Below, piece by piece: positions 34,196 to 42,627 of a stretch of DNA of 56,890 bases. The stretch is taken from positions 1-56,890 of the forward strand of contig CANRHH010000014.1 of the NCBI GenBank assembly GCA_947630375.1, given 5' to 3'. The notes under the pieces were generated by a model, which saw nothing but the letters and a program-made list of their open reading frames with translations, searched no databases and was not told the DNA's origin. Source of the DNA: an uncultured Oscillospiraceae bacterium (GTDB lineage: Bacteria; Bacillota; Clostridia; Oscillospirales; Oscillospiraceae). Position 1 is the first letter of the stretch. Each line of letters starts with the position of its first letter. A program made the position numbers and the translations under genes.

Positions 34196-34644
34196 AGTGC
34201 CCTCCTTCTTCCACACTCTATTTCCACTCCGGGCCGGTTCGGGCCCCATGCCCGGAATCCGTTCACCCCTCGCGTAAATTCCATGATCCGGTATATGCGG
34301 CGATCTTTTCCATCACCACGCAAGATATTGTACTCCCCGCCCGGCGGGATTTCAATATCTTTTTTCGCAATTGGAGAAAATCATTCTTTTCCGCCTCTAC
34401 TACTGAACCAATTACAGTATAGCAGATGTACAATCAAAAGAACCGTCTAAACTCAAAAGAAAAAAGGGTAGTTTTTGATTTTTTTTGCTTTTTTCTCCGG
34501 GCCGGCCGGCCCTTGGCCGCCCTGGAGGCGGCCTCCCGCAGTCCTATTGTATGCCCGCCGGGCCGGGGCGTTCCGGCCTGTACGGCCTGGCCGCGGGAAA
34601 AGCGAAGGGGGGCCGCAGCTCTCCACAGCCCCCTGTTTCACAGT
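34196..34644 (-). promoter_or_regulatory. Non-coding region and 5' leader of the adhesin gene
   Basis: 449 bases with no supportable gene. Near the adhesin side is an extended -10 promoter (TGC then TATACT, minus strand, 34424-34416), giving a leader of about 215 bases. The leader includes a hairpin with 9-bp outer arms (AAGATATTG and CAATATCTT, about 34324-34361) around a GC-rich inner stem. The far half (about 34490-34640) is GC-rich with overlapping short inverted repeats such as GGGCCGGCCGGCCC, followed by A/T runs at 34455-34490. It probably contains the terminator of the signal peptidase gene. I could not match a known riboswitch. Confidence 0.5.
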
Positions 34645-35262
34645 TTACCGCACGAAGCCGATGCTGGCAAAGGGCCAGACCCGGAACACGATCTTGCCGA
34701 TCACCAGCCCGTCGTCCACACAGCCCACGGCGCTGGTGCGGCTGTCAATGGAGGTGGCCCGGTGGTCCCCCAGCAGGAAGTTCTTCCGGTCGGGCACCTG
34801 GTAGGGAAACTCAATATCACACTGGCCCAGAGCCTTCTCGTTCACATAGGGCTCATCCAGCTGCTCCCCGTTGACAAAGACATTCCCGTCCTCGTCTATG
34901 TCCACCCAGTCTCCGGCGGTGGCAATCACCCGCTTGACCAGGATGGAGTTGTTGTAATAAAAGGCCACCACGTCGCCGCAGTCATAGCTGCGGCCGCTGA
35001 TCGCCACCACGATGTCTCCATCATAGAGGGTCTCGGTCATGGAGGTGCCGCTGATACGCAGCACCGGCAGCAGCAGCACCGCCAGCAGCACCGTCACCGC
35101 CGCGACGACCAGCAGAGAGAAGATCGTGCTGCGCAGGACCCGGTTATAGCTGTGCCTGTACTGCTCCTTGGACAGTTCCTCCCGGAGCTGCTCGATAGAG
35201 GGGAGCTCTACCGGCGCTTTTTCCTTCTTCTCCGGGGCCGCTTTCTGTTTTTCCCCGCTCAT
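34645..35262 (-). CDS. lepB: Signal peptidase I (Lep type)
   Basis: 205 residues with one N-terminal TM helix (about 44-68) and an extracytoplasmic catalytic domain. The nucleophile Ser74 lies in SGTSMTETLYDGD and the general base Lys110 in ILVKRVIATAGD. Box E is recognisable as NFLLGDHRATSIDSR. It cleaves signal peptides of exported proteins. It differs from the SipW enzyme of the same locus, which uses His. The start overlaps the stop of the coiled-coil gene (ATGA), and the gene precedes the adhesin. It may serve the large sortase substrates while SipW serves the TasA-like ones (inference). Confidence 0.93.
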   Translation of the reverse strand: MSGEKQKAAPEKKEKAPVELPSIEQLREELSKEQYRHSYNRVLRSTIFSLLVVAAVTVLLAVLLLPVLRISGTSMTETLYDGDIVVAISGRSYDCGDVVAFYYNNSILVKRVIATAGDWVDIDEDGNVFVNGEQLDEPYVNEKALGQCDIEFPYQVPDRKNFLLGDHRATSIDSRTSAVGCVDDGLVIGKIVFRVWPFASIGFVR

Positions 35263-35792
35263 GCGTTGCCCTCCGGCCCGACCGGGGCCGCCTGTTCAGC
35301 GGGAGCTTCCGGTTCCGCAGGGGTCTCTGCCTCGACGGGGGTCTCCGGTTCCGCCGCCGGGGGATCCGGCCTCAATTCATCCGCCGGAGGAGGAAACGGC
35401 TCCTCATCCTCCGGAAACTCCGGCAGCGGAGCGGGGGCCGGGATACCGCCCTCACTGAGCAGGCGGACGTTGTACAAATACTGATCCGCCGCTTCCTGGG
35501 CCGCCTGAAAGATCCCGTTGAGGCGGAGCGCCGCTTCGGCGATATTCCCCGCGTCGTTCAGCTCGATCTCCCGGCGGGTGCGCTCGGTCTGGAGCGTCTC
35601 CCGCAGCTCACGGATCTGTTCATCCTTCATATCCAGGCGCTTGCGCAGCCGCTCATAGTTGGCGCTCACCAGCGTCAACTGGGCAGACGTCTCTTTCAGC
35701 TCTTGCCGGGTCTGCTCGGCCTCTTCGCTCTGGGCCAGCAGCAGCTGGAGCAGATCGCGCCGGGTCAATCTGTGTAATTCCTTAGAGGTCAC
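35259..35792 (-). CDS. Coiled-coil protein with Pro/Glu/Ala-rich tail, function unknown
   Basis: 177 residues with a GTG start at 35792. The ribosome site is weak, but no better start is seen. The N-terminal part (LHRLTRRDLLQLLLAQSEE) resembles a short docking helix. Residues about 20-85 form a heptad-rich coiled coil with LVSANYERLRKRLDMKDEQ, and the next helix carries AALRLNGIFQAAQEAADQYL. The tail from about 115 is a low-complexity Pro/Glu/Ala stretch that may cross or space out from a surface. There is no TM segment. I believe similar proteins accompany signal peptidase and sortase genes in gut Clostridia, from memory only. A scaffold for the secretion or pilus site is a guess. Confidence 0.72.
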   Translation of the reverse strand: MTSKELHRLTRRDLLQLLLAQSEEAEQTRQELKETSAQLTLVSANYERLRKRLDMKDEQIRELRETLQTERTRREIELNDAGNIAEAALRLNGIFQAAQEAADQYLYNVRLLSEGGIPAPAPLPEFPEDEEPFPPPADELRPDPPAAEPETPVEAETPAEPEAPAEQAAPVGPEGNA

Positions 35793-36094
35793 TCTTTTTC
35801 ACCAGCTTCAAATATCACGGCGGACCGGTGGCCTTTTCGGGCACAGCCGGGCGGGCGAGCACGCCTCCCGGCTTGGAAAAGGACATATGCCGCCATGATT
35901 ATTTATTCCGCCATATTATACAACAGGCCGGCATTGAAAATCAAGCCGCTTTTCCCTTTCCGTGGTTTATTTTACAAATTTTTTATTGTTTTCGCAGGAG
36001 AATTATGGAAAAACGGCCGGCAGCCCGCCTTGTGCCCAACGGGCCGTTTACGATCTGTTATCACGCGGCTCCTCCGGCGGAACGCGGGGCCGGG
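35793..36094 (-). promoter_or_regulatory. Intergenic region with promoter for the fibre locus
   Basis: 302 bases without a gene. On the minus strand TTGATT (35944-35939), an 18-base spacer and TATAAT (35920-35915) form a promoter that reads into the coiled-coil/signal-peptidase genes. The leader is about 115 bases. The FtsH-proximal part (36000-36090) shows no clear terminator, only GC-rich sequence. Confidence 0.6.
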
Positions 36095-37906
36095 TCACGC
36101 GTTCAGGATGGCCATAAACTCCTCGCCGGTGATGGTCTCCTTCTCGTACAGGACCTTTGCCAGCTTGTCCAGCATGTCCCGGTCGCTGCGCAGAATGTCC
36201 AGGGCTTTCTCATGCTGTTTTTTCACCAGCTCCACCACCTGCCGGTCCACCTCCGCCTGGGTCTCCGGAGAGCAGGCCAGAGAGGTATCCCCGCCCAGAT
36301 AGGGGTCGGTCACCGTCTCCAGAGCCACCATATCAAAGTCCGCGCTCATACCGTAGCGGGTGACCATGGCCCGGGCCAGCTTGGTGGCCTGTTCGATATC
36401 GTTGGCCGCCCCGGTGGACACGGCCCCGAACCGGATCTCCTCCGCGGCCCGGCCGCCGGTCAGGGTAGCGATCTTGTTCTCCAGCTCCGTCTTGGTCATC
36501 AGGTAGTGGTTGCCCTCCTCCACCTGCATGGTGTAGCCCAGGGCGCCGGAGGTGCGGGGGATGATGGTGATTTTCTGCACCGGGGCGGAGTGGGTCTGCC
36601 GGGCGGCGACTAAGGCGTGGCCGATCTCGTGGTAGGCCACCGCCCACTTCTCCTGGTCGGTGAGGATGGCGTTTTTCTTCTGGTAGCCGGCGATGACCAC
36701 CTCGATGCTCTCCTCAAAATCCGCCTGGGAGGCAAAGCGCCGCCCGTCCCGGACGGCCCGGAGAGCCGCCTCGTTGACGATGTTGGCCAGCTCCGCGCCG
36801 GAGGCGCCGGAGGCCATCCGGGCGATCTTCTCAAAGTCCACATCCTCGGCGGCCTTGATCTTTTTGGCGTGGACCTTCAGAATGTCCTCCCGGCCCTTCA
36901 GGTCCGGCAGCTCCACAGGCACCCGCCGGTCAAACCGGCCGGGCCGGGTGAGGGCCGGGTCCAGCGACTCGGGCCGGTTGGTGGCGGCCAGGATCACCAC
37001 GCCGTTGTTGCCCTCAAAGCCGTCCATCTCGGTGAGCAGCTGGTTCAAGGTCTGCTCCCGCTCGTCGTTGCCGCCCATGCGGCTGTCCCGCTTCTTGCCG
37101 ATGGCGTCGATCTCGTCGATGAACACGATGCAGGGGGCCTTCTCCTTGGCCTGCTTAAAGAGGTCCCGGACCTTGGAGGCGCCCATGCCCACGAACATCT
37201 CCACGAACTCCGAGCCGGACATGGAGAAGAAGGGCACGTTGCTCTCGCCCGCCACCGCCTTGGCCAGCATGGTCTTGCCGGTGCCCGGAGGGCCCACCAA
37301 CAGGATGCCTTTGGGCATGGAGGCGCCGATCTCCTGATATTTGCCCGGGTCGTGGAGATAGTCCACGATCTCCCGCAGATTGTCCTTGGCCTCGTCCTCC
37401 CCGGCCACGTCGGCAAACTGGATTCCCTCGGAGGACTTCACATAGACCTTGGCATTGCTCTTGCCGAACATCATGGCATTGGGCCCGCCCATGTTCTTCA
37501 TCATCTGCCGGCTCAGCAGCTGGCCCAGGCCGATAAACACGGCGATGGGCAGCACCCAGCTCAACAGAGCGCTGAGCAGAGGGCTGGCCTGCTCGATGAT
37601 CTCCCCGGAAAATTCCGCCCCGGCGGCATACAGCCGCTCGGTCAGGTCCGGGTCAGGCATCATGCCGGTCTTATAGACGTTCTCCTTGGCCTTGTCCGTA
37701 AAAATGATCTGGTTTTCCTGTTCCTGCACCTCTACCAGACCGATCTCCCCTTTTTCGGTCATGGACATAAAGGTGCCGTAATCCACCTCCTGCACCTGCC
37801 GCTGGACCAGCCGGGGCGTCACCAGGGCGTTAAAGAGCATCAGCAGAAGCAGCACGATGCAATAATAAAAGATCAAAGGTTTCTTGGGACTTTTTACTTC
37901 CTGCAT
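36095..37906 (-). CDS. ftsH: ATP-dependent zinc metalloprotease FtsH
   Basis: 603 residues from ATG 37906, with GGGAGG 8 bases upstream; longer frames lack a site. Two N-terminal TM helices lie at about 10-32 and 113-135. The AAA domain has Walker A GPPGTGKT, Walker [13 protein letters not shown], the pore loop [12 protein letters not shown] and the second region of homology [19 protein letters not shown]. The zinc protease site is HEIGH at 426-430. FtsH degrades misfolded membrane proteins and short-lived regulators. The gene stands alone between the fibre locus and a DNA repair gene. All key residues are present. Confidence 0.97.
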   Translation of the reverse strand: MQEVKSPKKPLIFYYCIVLLLLMLFNALVTPRLVQRQVQEVDYGTFMSMTEKGEIGLVEVQEQENQIIFTDKAKENVYKTGMMPDPDLTERLYAAGAEFSGEIIEQASPLLSALLSWVLPIAVFIGLGQLLSRQMMKNMGGPNAMMFGKSNAKVYVKSSEGIQFADVAGEDEAKDNLREIVDYLHDPGKYQEIGASMPKGILLVGPPGTGKTMLAKAVAGESNVPFFSMSGSEFVEMFVGMGASKVRDLFKQAKEKAPCIVFIDEIDAIGKKRDSRMGGNDEREQTLNQLLTEMDGFEGNNGVVILAATNRPESLDPALTRPGRFDRRVPVELPDLKGREDILKVHAKKIKAAEDVDFEKIARMASGASGAELANIVNEAALRAVRDGRRFASQADFEESIEVVIAGYQKKNAILTDQEKWAVAYHEIGHALVAARQTHSAPVQKITIIPRTSGALGYTMQVEEGNHYLMTKTELENKIATLTGGRAAEEIRFGAVSTGAANDIEQATKLARAMVTRYGMSADFDMVALETVTDPYLGGDTSLACSPETQAEVDRQVVELVKKQHEKALDILRSDRDMLDKLAKVLYEKETITGEEFMAILNA

Positions 37907-37970
37907 TTTTATGCCTCCCATCGGCGTATTTTCGGTTTTTATTTTACACCCTGTACTCGAAAAAGGATGA

Positions 37971-38023
37971 ACAAGCCGTGAATTTAGCACTCTCTTCGCA
38001 AGAGTGCTAAATTCACGGCTTGT
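37971..38023. terminator. Perfect 23-bp hairpin between tag and ftsH
   Basis: Arms 37971-37993 and 38001-38023 are exact complements around a 7-base loop (CTTCGCA). It lies after the minus-strand tag gene and about 65 bases upstream of the ftsH start. It may terminate tag transcription. Part of the left arm carries the -1 side of the ftsH promoter region, so an operator role is also possible. Confidence 0.7.
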
Positions 38024-38105
38024 GCAAGGCCGGCATATCCTGGACGTGGCAAGATCGGCTAAATCAGAATTGAACGTCGAAAGAGGACAGAGCTTCGCAA
38101 GAAGC

Positions 38106-38711
38106 TCACCCCACTTCCCTGTCCGGCTTTAGCTTCACCGTGGGCCAGTGCTCGTTGATCCTCCGGTAGCAGGGGCAGTCGCCCGCGTGGTCGTTGATCA
38201 GGCCGCAGGCCTGCAAATGGGAGTAGACCGTCACCGGGCCGATGAACTTAAAGCCTCTCTTTTTCAGGTCCCGGCTGATCTCGTCCGACAGGCCGTTGCT
38301 GACGGGGATCCTGCCCGCCGCGTGGCCGTCGTAGAGAACGGTCTTCCCGTCCGTATAGGCCCAGAGATAGGCGCAAAAGCTGCCGAACTCCGCCTGGATC
38401 TTCTGATAACACCGGGCATTGTTGAGCACCGCCCGGACCTTCCGCTCGGAGCGCAGCATCCCCTCCGTGTTTAATATGCGCTGCACGTCCTCTTCGCCGT
38501 AGGCGGCGATCTTGTCCACTTCGAAGTTTTCAAAGCAGCGGCGGAAGATCTCCCGCTTTTTCAGCATCAGATCCCAGCTCAGGCCACACTGGAGGCACTC
38601 CAGCGTCAGATGCTCGAACATCTGACGATCGTCGTGGACCGGGACGCCCCACTCCCGGTCGTGATACAGCCGGTTCGCCTCGTTCCTGTCGGCCCAGTCA
38701 CAATGTCCCAT
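38106..38711 (-). CDS. tag: DNA-3-methyladenine glycosylase I
   Basis: 201 residues, the usual size for this cytoplasmic base-excision repair enzyme, which removes 3-methyladenine from alkylated DNA. Features of the family are visible. Cys4 in MGHCDWADRNEANRLYHD, with WGVPVHDDRQMFEHLTLE and CGLSWDLMLKKREIFRRCF, matches the conserved N-terminal region. The zinc-binding end has HAGDCPCY near residue 175. The GFKFIGPVTVYSHLQACG segment is the conserved active-site loop. ATG 38711 has GAAAGGA upstream. The next gene (P-type ATPase) is only 16 bases away, so they may share a transcript. Confidence 0.95.
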   Translation of the reverse strand: MGHCDWADRNEANRLYHDREWGVPVHDDRQMFEHLTLECLQCGLSWDLMLKKREIFRRCFENFEVDKIAAYGEEDVQRILNTEGMLRSERKVRAVLNNARCYQKIQAEFGSFCAYLWAYTDGKTVLYDGHAAGRIPVSNGLSDEISRDLKKRGFKFIGPVTVYSHLQACGLINDHAGDCPCYRRINEHWPTVKLKPDREVG

Positions 38712-38727
38712 GTTCTTTTCCTTTCTG

Positions 38728-40746
38728 CTACAGCTTTTTCACAAAGAGGCAGCGGATGGCGTTGAGGACCGCCAGGACCATCACGCCCACATCGGCAAAA
38801 ATAGCCAGGTACATATTGGCGATGCCCACGGCGCCCAGGATCAGGCAGGCCGCCTTTACGCCCAGGGCCATCACAATGTTCTGATACACGATGCCCAGGC
38901 ATTTCCGGGAGATCTTGATGGCCTTGGCGATCTTCATGGGGTCGTCGTCCATCAGGACGATGTCCGCCGCCTCGATGGCGGCGTCTGAGCCCATGGCGCC
39001 CATGGCGATGCCGATATCGGCCCGGGACAGGACGGGAGCGTCGTTGATGCCGTCGCCCACAAAGGCCAGCTTAGCCTTTCCGGTCTTCTGCGCCAGCAGC
39101 TCCTCCACCTTGCTCACCTTGTCCCCGGGCAGCAGCTCACTGTACACGGTATCGATCTGAAGCTCCGCCGCCACCTGCTGGGCCACCTTTTTCCCGTCGC
39201 CGGTCAGCATGACGGTCCGCTCCACCCCCGCCTCCCGCAGCGCGGCGACAGCCTTTTGCGAATGGGGCTTTACCACGTCTGAAATGACGATGTGCCCCGC
39301 ATAGGAACCGTTGATCGCCATATGGATGATGGTGCCGGCATGGTGACAGGGGATGCAGGAAATATTCAGCTGCTCCATCAGTTTGTCGTTTCCGGCAGCC
39401 ACCTCCACGCCGTCCACGGTGGCGAGGATGCCCCGGCCGCTGATCTCCCGGACGTCGCTGACGCGGCTGCGGTCCGGTGTTTTGCCGTAGGCCCGTTGGA
39501 GGCTCTTGCTGATGGGGTGGGAAGAGGCGCTCTCCGCCAGGGCGGCGTACTCTATAAGCTCTTCGTCCTCCAGATGGCTGTGGTGGATACCGTTTACCTC
39601 AAAGACGCCCTGGGTCAGGGTCCCGGTCTTGTCAAACACCACCACCTTGGTCTGGGCGAGGCTCTCCAGGAAGTTGGAGCCCTTCACCAAAATGCCCTCC
39701 TGGCTGGCCCCGCCGATCCCGGCGAAAAAGCTGAGGGGGATGCTGATCACCAAGGCGCAGGGGCAGCTGATGACCAGGAAGGTCAGGGCCCGGTAGATCC
39801 AAGTGCCCCAATCCGCCGCCAGTCCCAGCGCCAATAGCCGCACCAGCGGCGGGAGGACCGCCAGCGCCAAAGCGCTGTAGCACACCGCGGGGGTGTAGAT
39901 CTTAGCAAACTTGGAGATGAAGTCCTCGGACCGGGACTTGCGGGAGCTGGCATTTTCCACTAAGTCCAGGATCTTGGACACGGTGGACTCCCCGAACTCT
40001 TTGGTGGTCCGGATCTTCAAAACGCCGGTCATGTTGATGCAGCCGCTGATGATCTCGTCCCCCGCCGCTGCCTCCCGGGGCAGGCTCTCGCCGGTGAGAG
40101 CGCTGGTGTTCAGGCTGGAGCTGCCCTCTACGATGACGCCGTCGATGGGCACCTTCTCGCCGGGCTGCACCACGATCACCGTCCCGATCTCCACCTCGTC
40201 CGGGTCCACCTGCTCCAGAGCGCCGCAGCGCTCGATGTTGGCGTAGTCGGGCCGGATGTCCATCAGGTCGCTGATGTTGCGGCGGCTCTTGCCCACGGCA
40301 TAGCTCTGGAACCACTCGCCGATCTGATAGAACAGCATCACGGCAATGGCCTCCAGATAGTCGCCGTTTTCATAGACGGCCAGGGCCATGGCCCCCACCG
40401 TGGCCACCGCCATCAGAAAGTTTTCGTCGAACACCTGCCGGTTCAGGATGCCTTTGACCGCCTTGCGCAGGATGTCATAGCCGATGAGGAAATAGTCCGC
40501 CAGATAAAGGGCAAAGCGCAGCCAGCGCCCGGCGCTTGGGAACAAGAACTGATCCAACCGGACGAACAGCTCTGCCGGAATGAGCTGAAGGACCAGCAAA
40601 ACTCCGGAGGCTACCAGGATGCGCTCCAGCATCCGCTTTTGCTTTTTGGTCATGCCGCTGTCCGCCCGGGCGCCTATGACAAAGCGGAACACCGCCGCCG
40701 TCAGGATCACCGCCGCCAGCAGGACGTCTATCACGATCTCTTGCAT
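38728..40746 (-). CDS. Heavy-metal-translocating P1B-type ATPase (Zn/Cd/Pb type)
   Basis: 672 residues from ATG 40746 with AGGAAGGAG upstream; GTG 40749 is an alternative. The P1B layout is intact. There are paired N-terminal TM helices, the actuator loop with TGESLP, SCPCAL in the sixth helix (metal site), phosphorylation Asp372 in DKTGTLTQG, and the GDGINDAPVLSRADIG hinge. The HP motif is present in a shifted form. The CPC motif and the divergent ArsR-type regulator point to Zn, Cd or Pb efflux. There is no N-terminal metal-binding domain; that domain is a separate gene upstream (40826-41044), which is unusual. The transcript begins at the divergent promoter near 41120. Confidence 0.93.
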   Translation of the reverse strand: MQEIVIDVLLAAVILTAAVFRFVIGARADSGMTKKQKRMLERILVASGVLLVLQLIPAELFVRLDQFLFPSAGRWLRFALYLADYFLIGYDILRKAVKGILNRQVFDENFLMAVATVGAMALAVYENGDYLEAIAVMLFYQIGEWFQSYAVGKSRRNISDLMDIRPDYANIERCGALEQVDPDEVEIGTVIVVQPGEKVPIDGVIVEGSSSLNTSALTGESLPREAAAGDEIISGCINMTGVLKIRTTKEFGESTVSKILDLVENASSRKSRSEDFISKFAKIYTPAVCYSALALAVLPPLVRLLALGLAADWGTWIYRALTFLVISCPCALVISIPLSFFAGIGGASQEGILVKGSNFLESLAQTKVVVFDKTGTLTQGVFEVNGIHHSHLEDEELIEYAALAESASSHPISKSLQRAYGKTPDRSRVSDVREISGRGILATVDGVEVAAGNDKLMEQLNISCIPCHHAGTIIHMAINGSYAGHIVISDVVKPHSQKAVAALREAGVERTVMLTGDGKKVAQQVAAELQIDTVYSELLPGDKVSKVEELLAQKTGKAKLAFVGDGINDAPVLSRADIGIAMGAMGSDAAIEAADIVLMDDDPMKIAKAIKISRKCLGIVYQNIVMALGVKAACLILGAVGIANMYLAIFADVGVMVLAVLNAIRCLFVKKL

Positions 40747-40779
40747 CACGAATCACTCCTTCCTAAGGTCGTTTTCCGA

Positions 40780-40819
40780 AAAAGAGGACTCCTCACTCTG
40801 CCGCGAGGGGCCCTCTTTT
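40780..40819 (-). terminator. Hairpin between HMA gene and P-type ATPase gene
   Basis: AAAAGAGG (40780-40787) pairs with CCTCTTTT (40812-40819) with an inner CCTC/GAGG stem, followed on the minus strand by TTTTTC. It looks like a terminator inside the efflux operon. It would let the small metal-binding protein be made in excess over the pump. Confidence 0.6.
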
Positions 40820-40825
40820 GGCGCG

Positions 40826-41044
40826 TTACATAAAGATCTCGCAGTCCGGCTCCACCTTTTTGCAGGCCTTCAGCACCTCCTGCATGACGGCCTTGGACTC
40901 CTGTCCCTCGCCGAACTCCACGGTCATTTTCTGGGTCATGAAGTTGACGACAGCAGCCTGCACGCCGGCAGTTTTGCGGGCGGCGTCCTCCATCTTGTTG
41001 GCGCAGTTGGCGCAGTCTACTTCGATCTTATAGGTCTTTTTCAT
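40826..41044 (-). CDS. Stand-alone heavy-metal-associated (HMA) domain protein
   Basis: 72 residues from ATG 41044 with GGAGG upstream. It is a ferredoxin-like metal carrier. The metal-binding loop is VDCANCANKMEDAARK (CxxC), followed by GVQAAVVNFMTQKMTVEFGE, the second strand of the HMA fold. Such domains deliver soft or borderline metals to the pump and usually are fused to its N-terminus. The ATPase encoded next lacks one, so this protein replaces it in trans. It is the first gene of the efflux operon under the ArsR-type operator at 41082. Confidence 0.93.
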   Translation of the reverse strand: MKKTYKIEVDCANCANKMEDAARKTAGVQAAVVNFMTQKMTVEFGEGQESKAVMQEVLKACKKVEPDCEIFM

Positions 41045-41081
41045 GGGGAGCATCCTCCATCTCAAAAACTGTTTTGATTTT

Positions 41082-41105
41082 ATGATTAAGCACTTGTTTA
41101 ATCAT
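41082..41105. promoter_or_regulatory. Metalloregulator operator inside overlapping divergent promoters
   Basis: ATGATTAA (41082-41089) and TTAATCAT (41098-41105) are perfect 8-base arms around GCACTTGT, the form of ArsR/SmtB operators. The regulator's promoter is TTGTTT (41094-41099), 17 bases, TATAAT (41117-41122). On the minus strand TTGACT (41144-41139), 18 bases, TATACT (41120-41115) serves the efflux genes. A repressor bound here would block both directions. Confidence 0.8.
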
Positions 41106-41222
41106 TGTGCTTGCAGTATAATACCGGCGAGGCCTCCAAGTCAAGAGCGGCAGAGGAACCTCTGCCAAACGGGCGAAAAGAATTTCTATTCGGGCGAAAA
41201 GCCCTCGGGAGGGAACAGCCAT

Positions 41223-41945
41223 ATGAACGAACTCCATTTGCCCCACCAGCACGGAGAAGGAGAAGAGACCGCCCTGATCCAAGCGCAGCTGAGCCGGGTG
41301 GACCGCTTTCAGACCGTGACGGAAGTGTTCCGGCAGCTGGACGACCCCACCAGGCTCCGCATCTTCTGGCTTCTGTGCCACTGTGAGGAGTGCGTGGTCA
41401 ACATCTCCGCCCTGCTGGAGATGTCCAGCCCGGCGGTGTCTCACCATCTGCGCCCGCTCCGGAACAGCGGGCTGCTCGTCAGCCGCCGGGAGGGAAAGGA
41501 AGTCTATTACCGGGCGGCCGACACGCCTCAGAGCCGGCTCCTCCACCAGATGATCGAGCAGGTGATGGAGATCACCTGCCCGGAGCAGGACGGGCCGACC
41601 GCGCCCCCGGAGGCGTACCCCTCGGATCCGCTGGAGATCGCCCGGCGGGTCCACGATGAGCTGCTGCAGCATATAGAGCAGCGGATCACCATTGAGGAGC
41701 TCTCCAAAAAGTATCTCATCAACCCCACTACCCTGAAAACAGCGTTCAAGTCGGTCTACGGCACTTCCCTGGCGGCCCATATCCGGGAGCACCGGATGGA
41801 GCAGGCGGCCAAGCTGCTGCGCACCAGCGAGCTGAGCGTGGCGGAGATCGCCCAGGCGGTGGGCTATGACAGCCCCAGCAAGTTCACCGCGGCCTTCAAG
41901 GCCTTTTTCCACATCCTGCCCAAGGAATACCGGAAACAGGCCTGA
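41223..41945 (+). CDS. ArsR-family metalloregulator fused to an AraC-type DNA-binding domain
   Basis: 240 residues from ATG 41223 with GGGAGG upstream. Residues about 20-105 are an ArsR/SmtB winged helix, with DDPTRLRIFWLLCHCEEC, then ALLEMSSPAVSHHLRPL in the recognition helix; the CHCEEC cysteines are a plausible metal site. Residues about 145-240 are an AraC-type double helix-turn-helix (TIEELSKKYLINPTTLKTAF, SVAEIAQAVGYDSPSKFTAAF). ArsR and AraC domains are normally on separate proteins, so this is a fusion. It is divergent from the HMA/P-type ATPase genes and shares their operator. Metal release of repression is the expected mode. The second domain may add binding strength or bind a second site (inference). 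Confidence 0.9.
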   Translation: MNELHLPHQHGEGEETALIQAQLSRVDRFQTVTEVFRQLDDPTRLRIFWLLCHCEECVVNISALLEMSSPAVSHHLRPLRNSGLLVSRREGKEVYYRAADTPQSRLLHQMIEQVMEITCPEQDGPTAPPEAYPSDPLEIARRVHDELLQHIEQRITIEELSKKYLINPTTLKTAFKSVYGTSLAAHIREHRMEQAAKLLRTSELSVAEIAQAVGYDSPSKFTAAFKAFFHILPKEYRKQA

Positions 41946-41957
41946 CCGGCCGCGGGC

Positions 41958-42554
41958 CTACTCTTCCAGATACTTATACGAAGCCACAAAGACAGGCACA
42001 TGGATCATGCAGAGGATATCCAGGGCCTCCGGCGTGTCCATGGGCACGTCGTAGATGCAGCCCCGGAGGAAGCCGGTGATGGCGGAGGCGCTGTACCAGC
42101 AGACAAGCCGGTATCCCTCCTTCCGGGAGGAGCCGGGGATCAATTGCTCCGTCAGACTGAGCAGGGTGTCTCGCAGCTTATCCGTCAGCTTGGCAAAAAA
42201 AACATGGGCGTGCTCACCGGTGAGGATCGGGGCCAATTGTCCCCGCCTGCTGAGCAGGACCTCGCCGATCTGGCGCATGCGCCGCTGGGCATAGTCCTCC
42301 TCGCTCTCCCCGGGTTGGATCTCCGCATTCTGAAAGCTGCTGCAGATCGTATCCACAAAGCTGTCCACGATCTTCTCATACAGCGCCTCTTTGTAGGGGA
42401 AATGCAGATAGAAGGTGTTGCGGCTGCACTGTGCCCGGTCGCAGATCTCCGTCACGCTGATCTCCTCCAGGGGCTTTTCCTTCAGCAGCTCTAAAAAGCT
42501 CTCCATAATGTTCCGCCGGGTCTTAATCACCCGCAGGTCCTGCTCGTTTTTCAT
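41958..42554 (-). CDS. TetR/AcrR family transcriptional regulator
   Basis: 198 residues from ATG 42554 with GGAGGGCG upstream. The N-terminal helix-turn-helix (about 10-55) has NIMESFLELLKEKPLEEISV, then TEICDRAQCSRNTFYLHFPY, the classical TetR motif. The C-terminal ligand-binding domain is helical with GVLLSRRGQLAPILTGE-like sequence and no identified ligand. It is divergent from the Cys/His-rich protein and flavoprotein genes. A long palindrome between them covers both promoters, so it most likely represses that operon and itself. The ligand is probably a substrate of the flavoprotein (inference). Confidence 0.93.
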   Translation of the reverse strand: MKNEQDLRVIKTRRNIMESFLELLKEKPLEEISVTEICDRAQCSRNTFYLHFPYKEALYEKIVDSFVDTICSSFQNAEIQPGESEEDYAQRRMRQIGEVLLSRRGQLAPILTGEHAHVFFAKLTDKLRDTLLSLTEQLIPGSSRKEGYRLVCWYSASAITGFLRGCIYDVPMDTPEALDILCMIHVPVFVASYKYLEE

Positions 42555-42627
42555 AGCGCCCTCCAAAAAATATAGGACAATTGTACGCAATTTGTCAAAT
42601 AATGAACGAACTCATGAAAGCTGTCCA

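Noticed and set aside
34196-34420. Cyclic di-GMP riboswitch in the adhesin leader
   Set aside because: The conserved GEMM-type core was not found by eye; only a hairpin is supported.
30932-34450. Very long open frame (about 1170 codons) antisense to the adhesin gene
   Set aside because: It is the mirror of a GC-rich gene with clear domains. The translation is His/Leu/Val/Gly-rich with no recognisable motifs, and no proper start site precedes it.
36617-37981. Plus-strand open frame opposite ftsH
   Set aside because: It is a shadow of ftsH, which has Walker, SRH and HEIGH motifs.
41082-41105. Palindrome near the metal genes as a terminator
   Set aside because: It overlaps two divergent promoters and has only 8-bp AT-rich arms, so an operator is the better reading.
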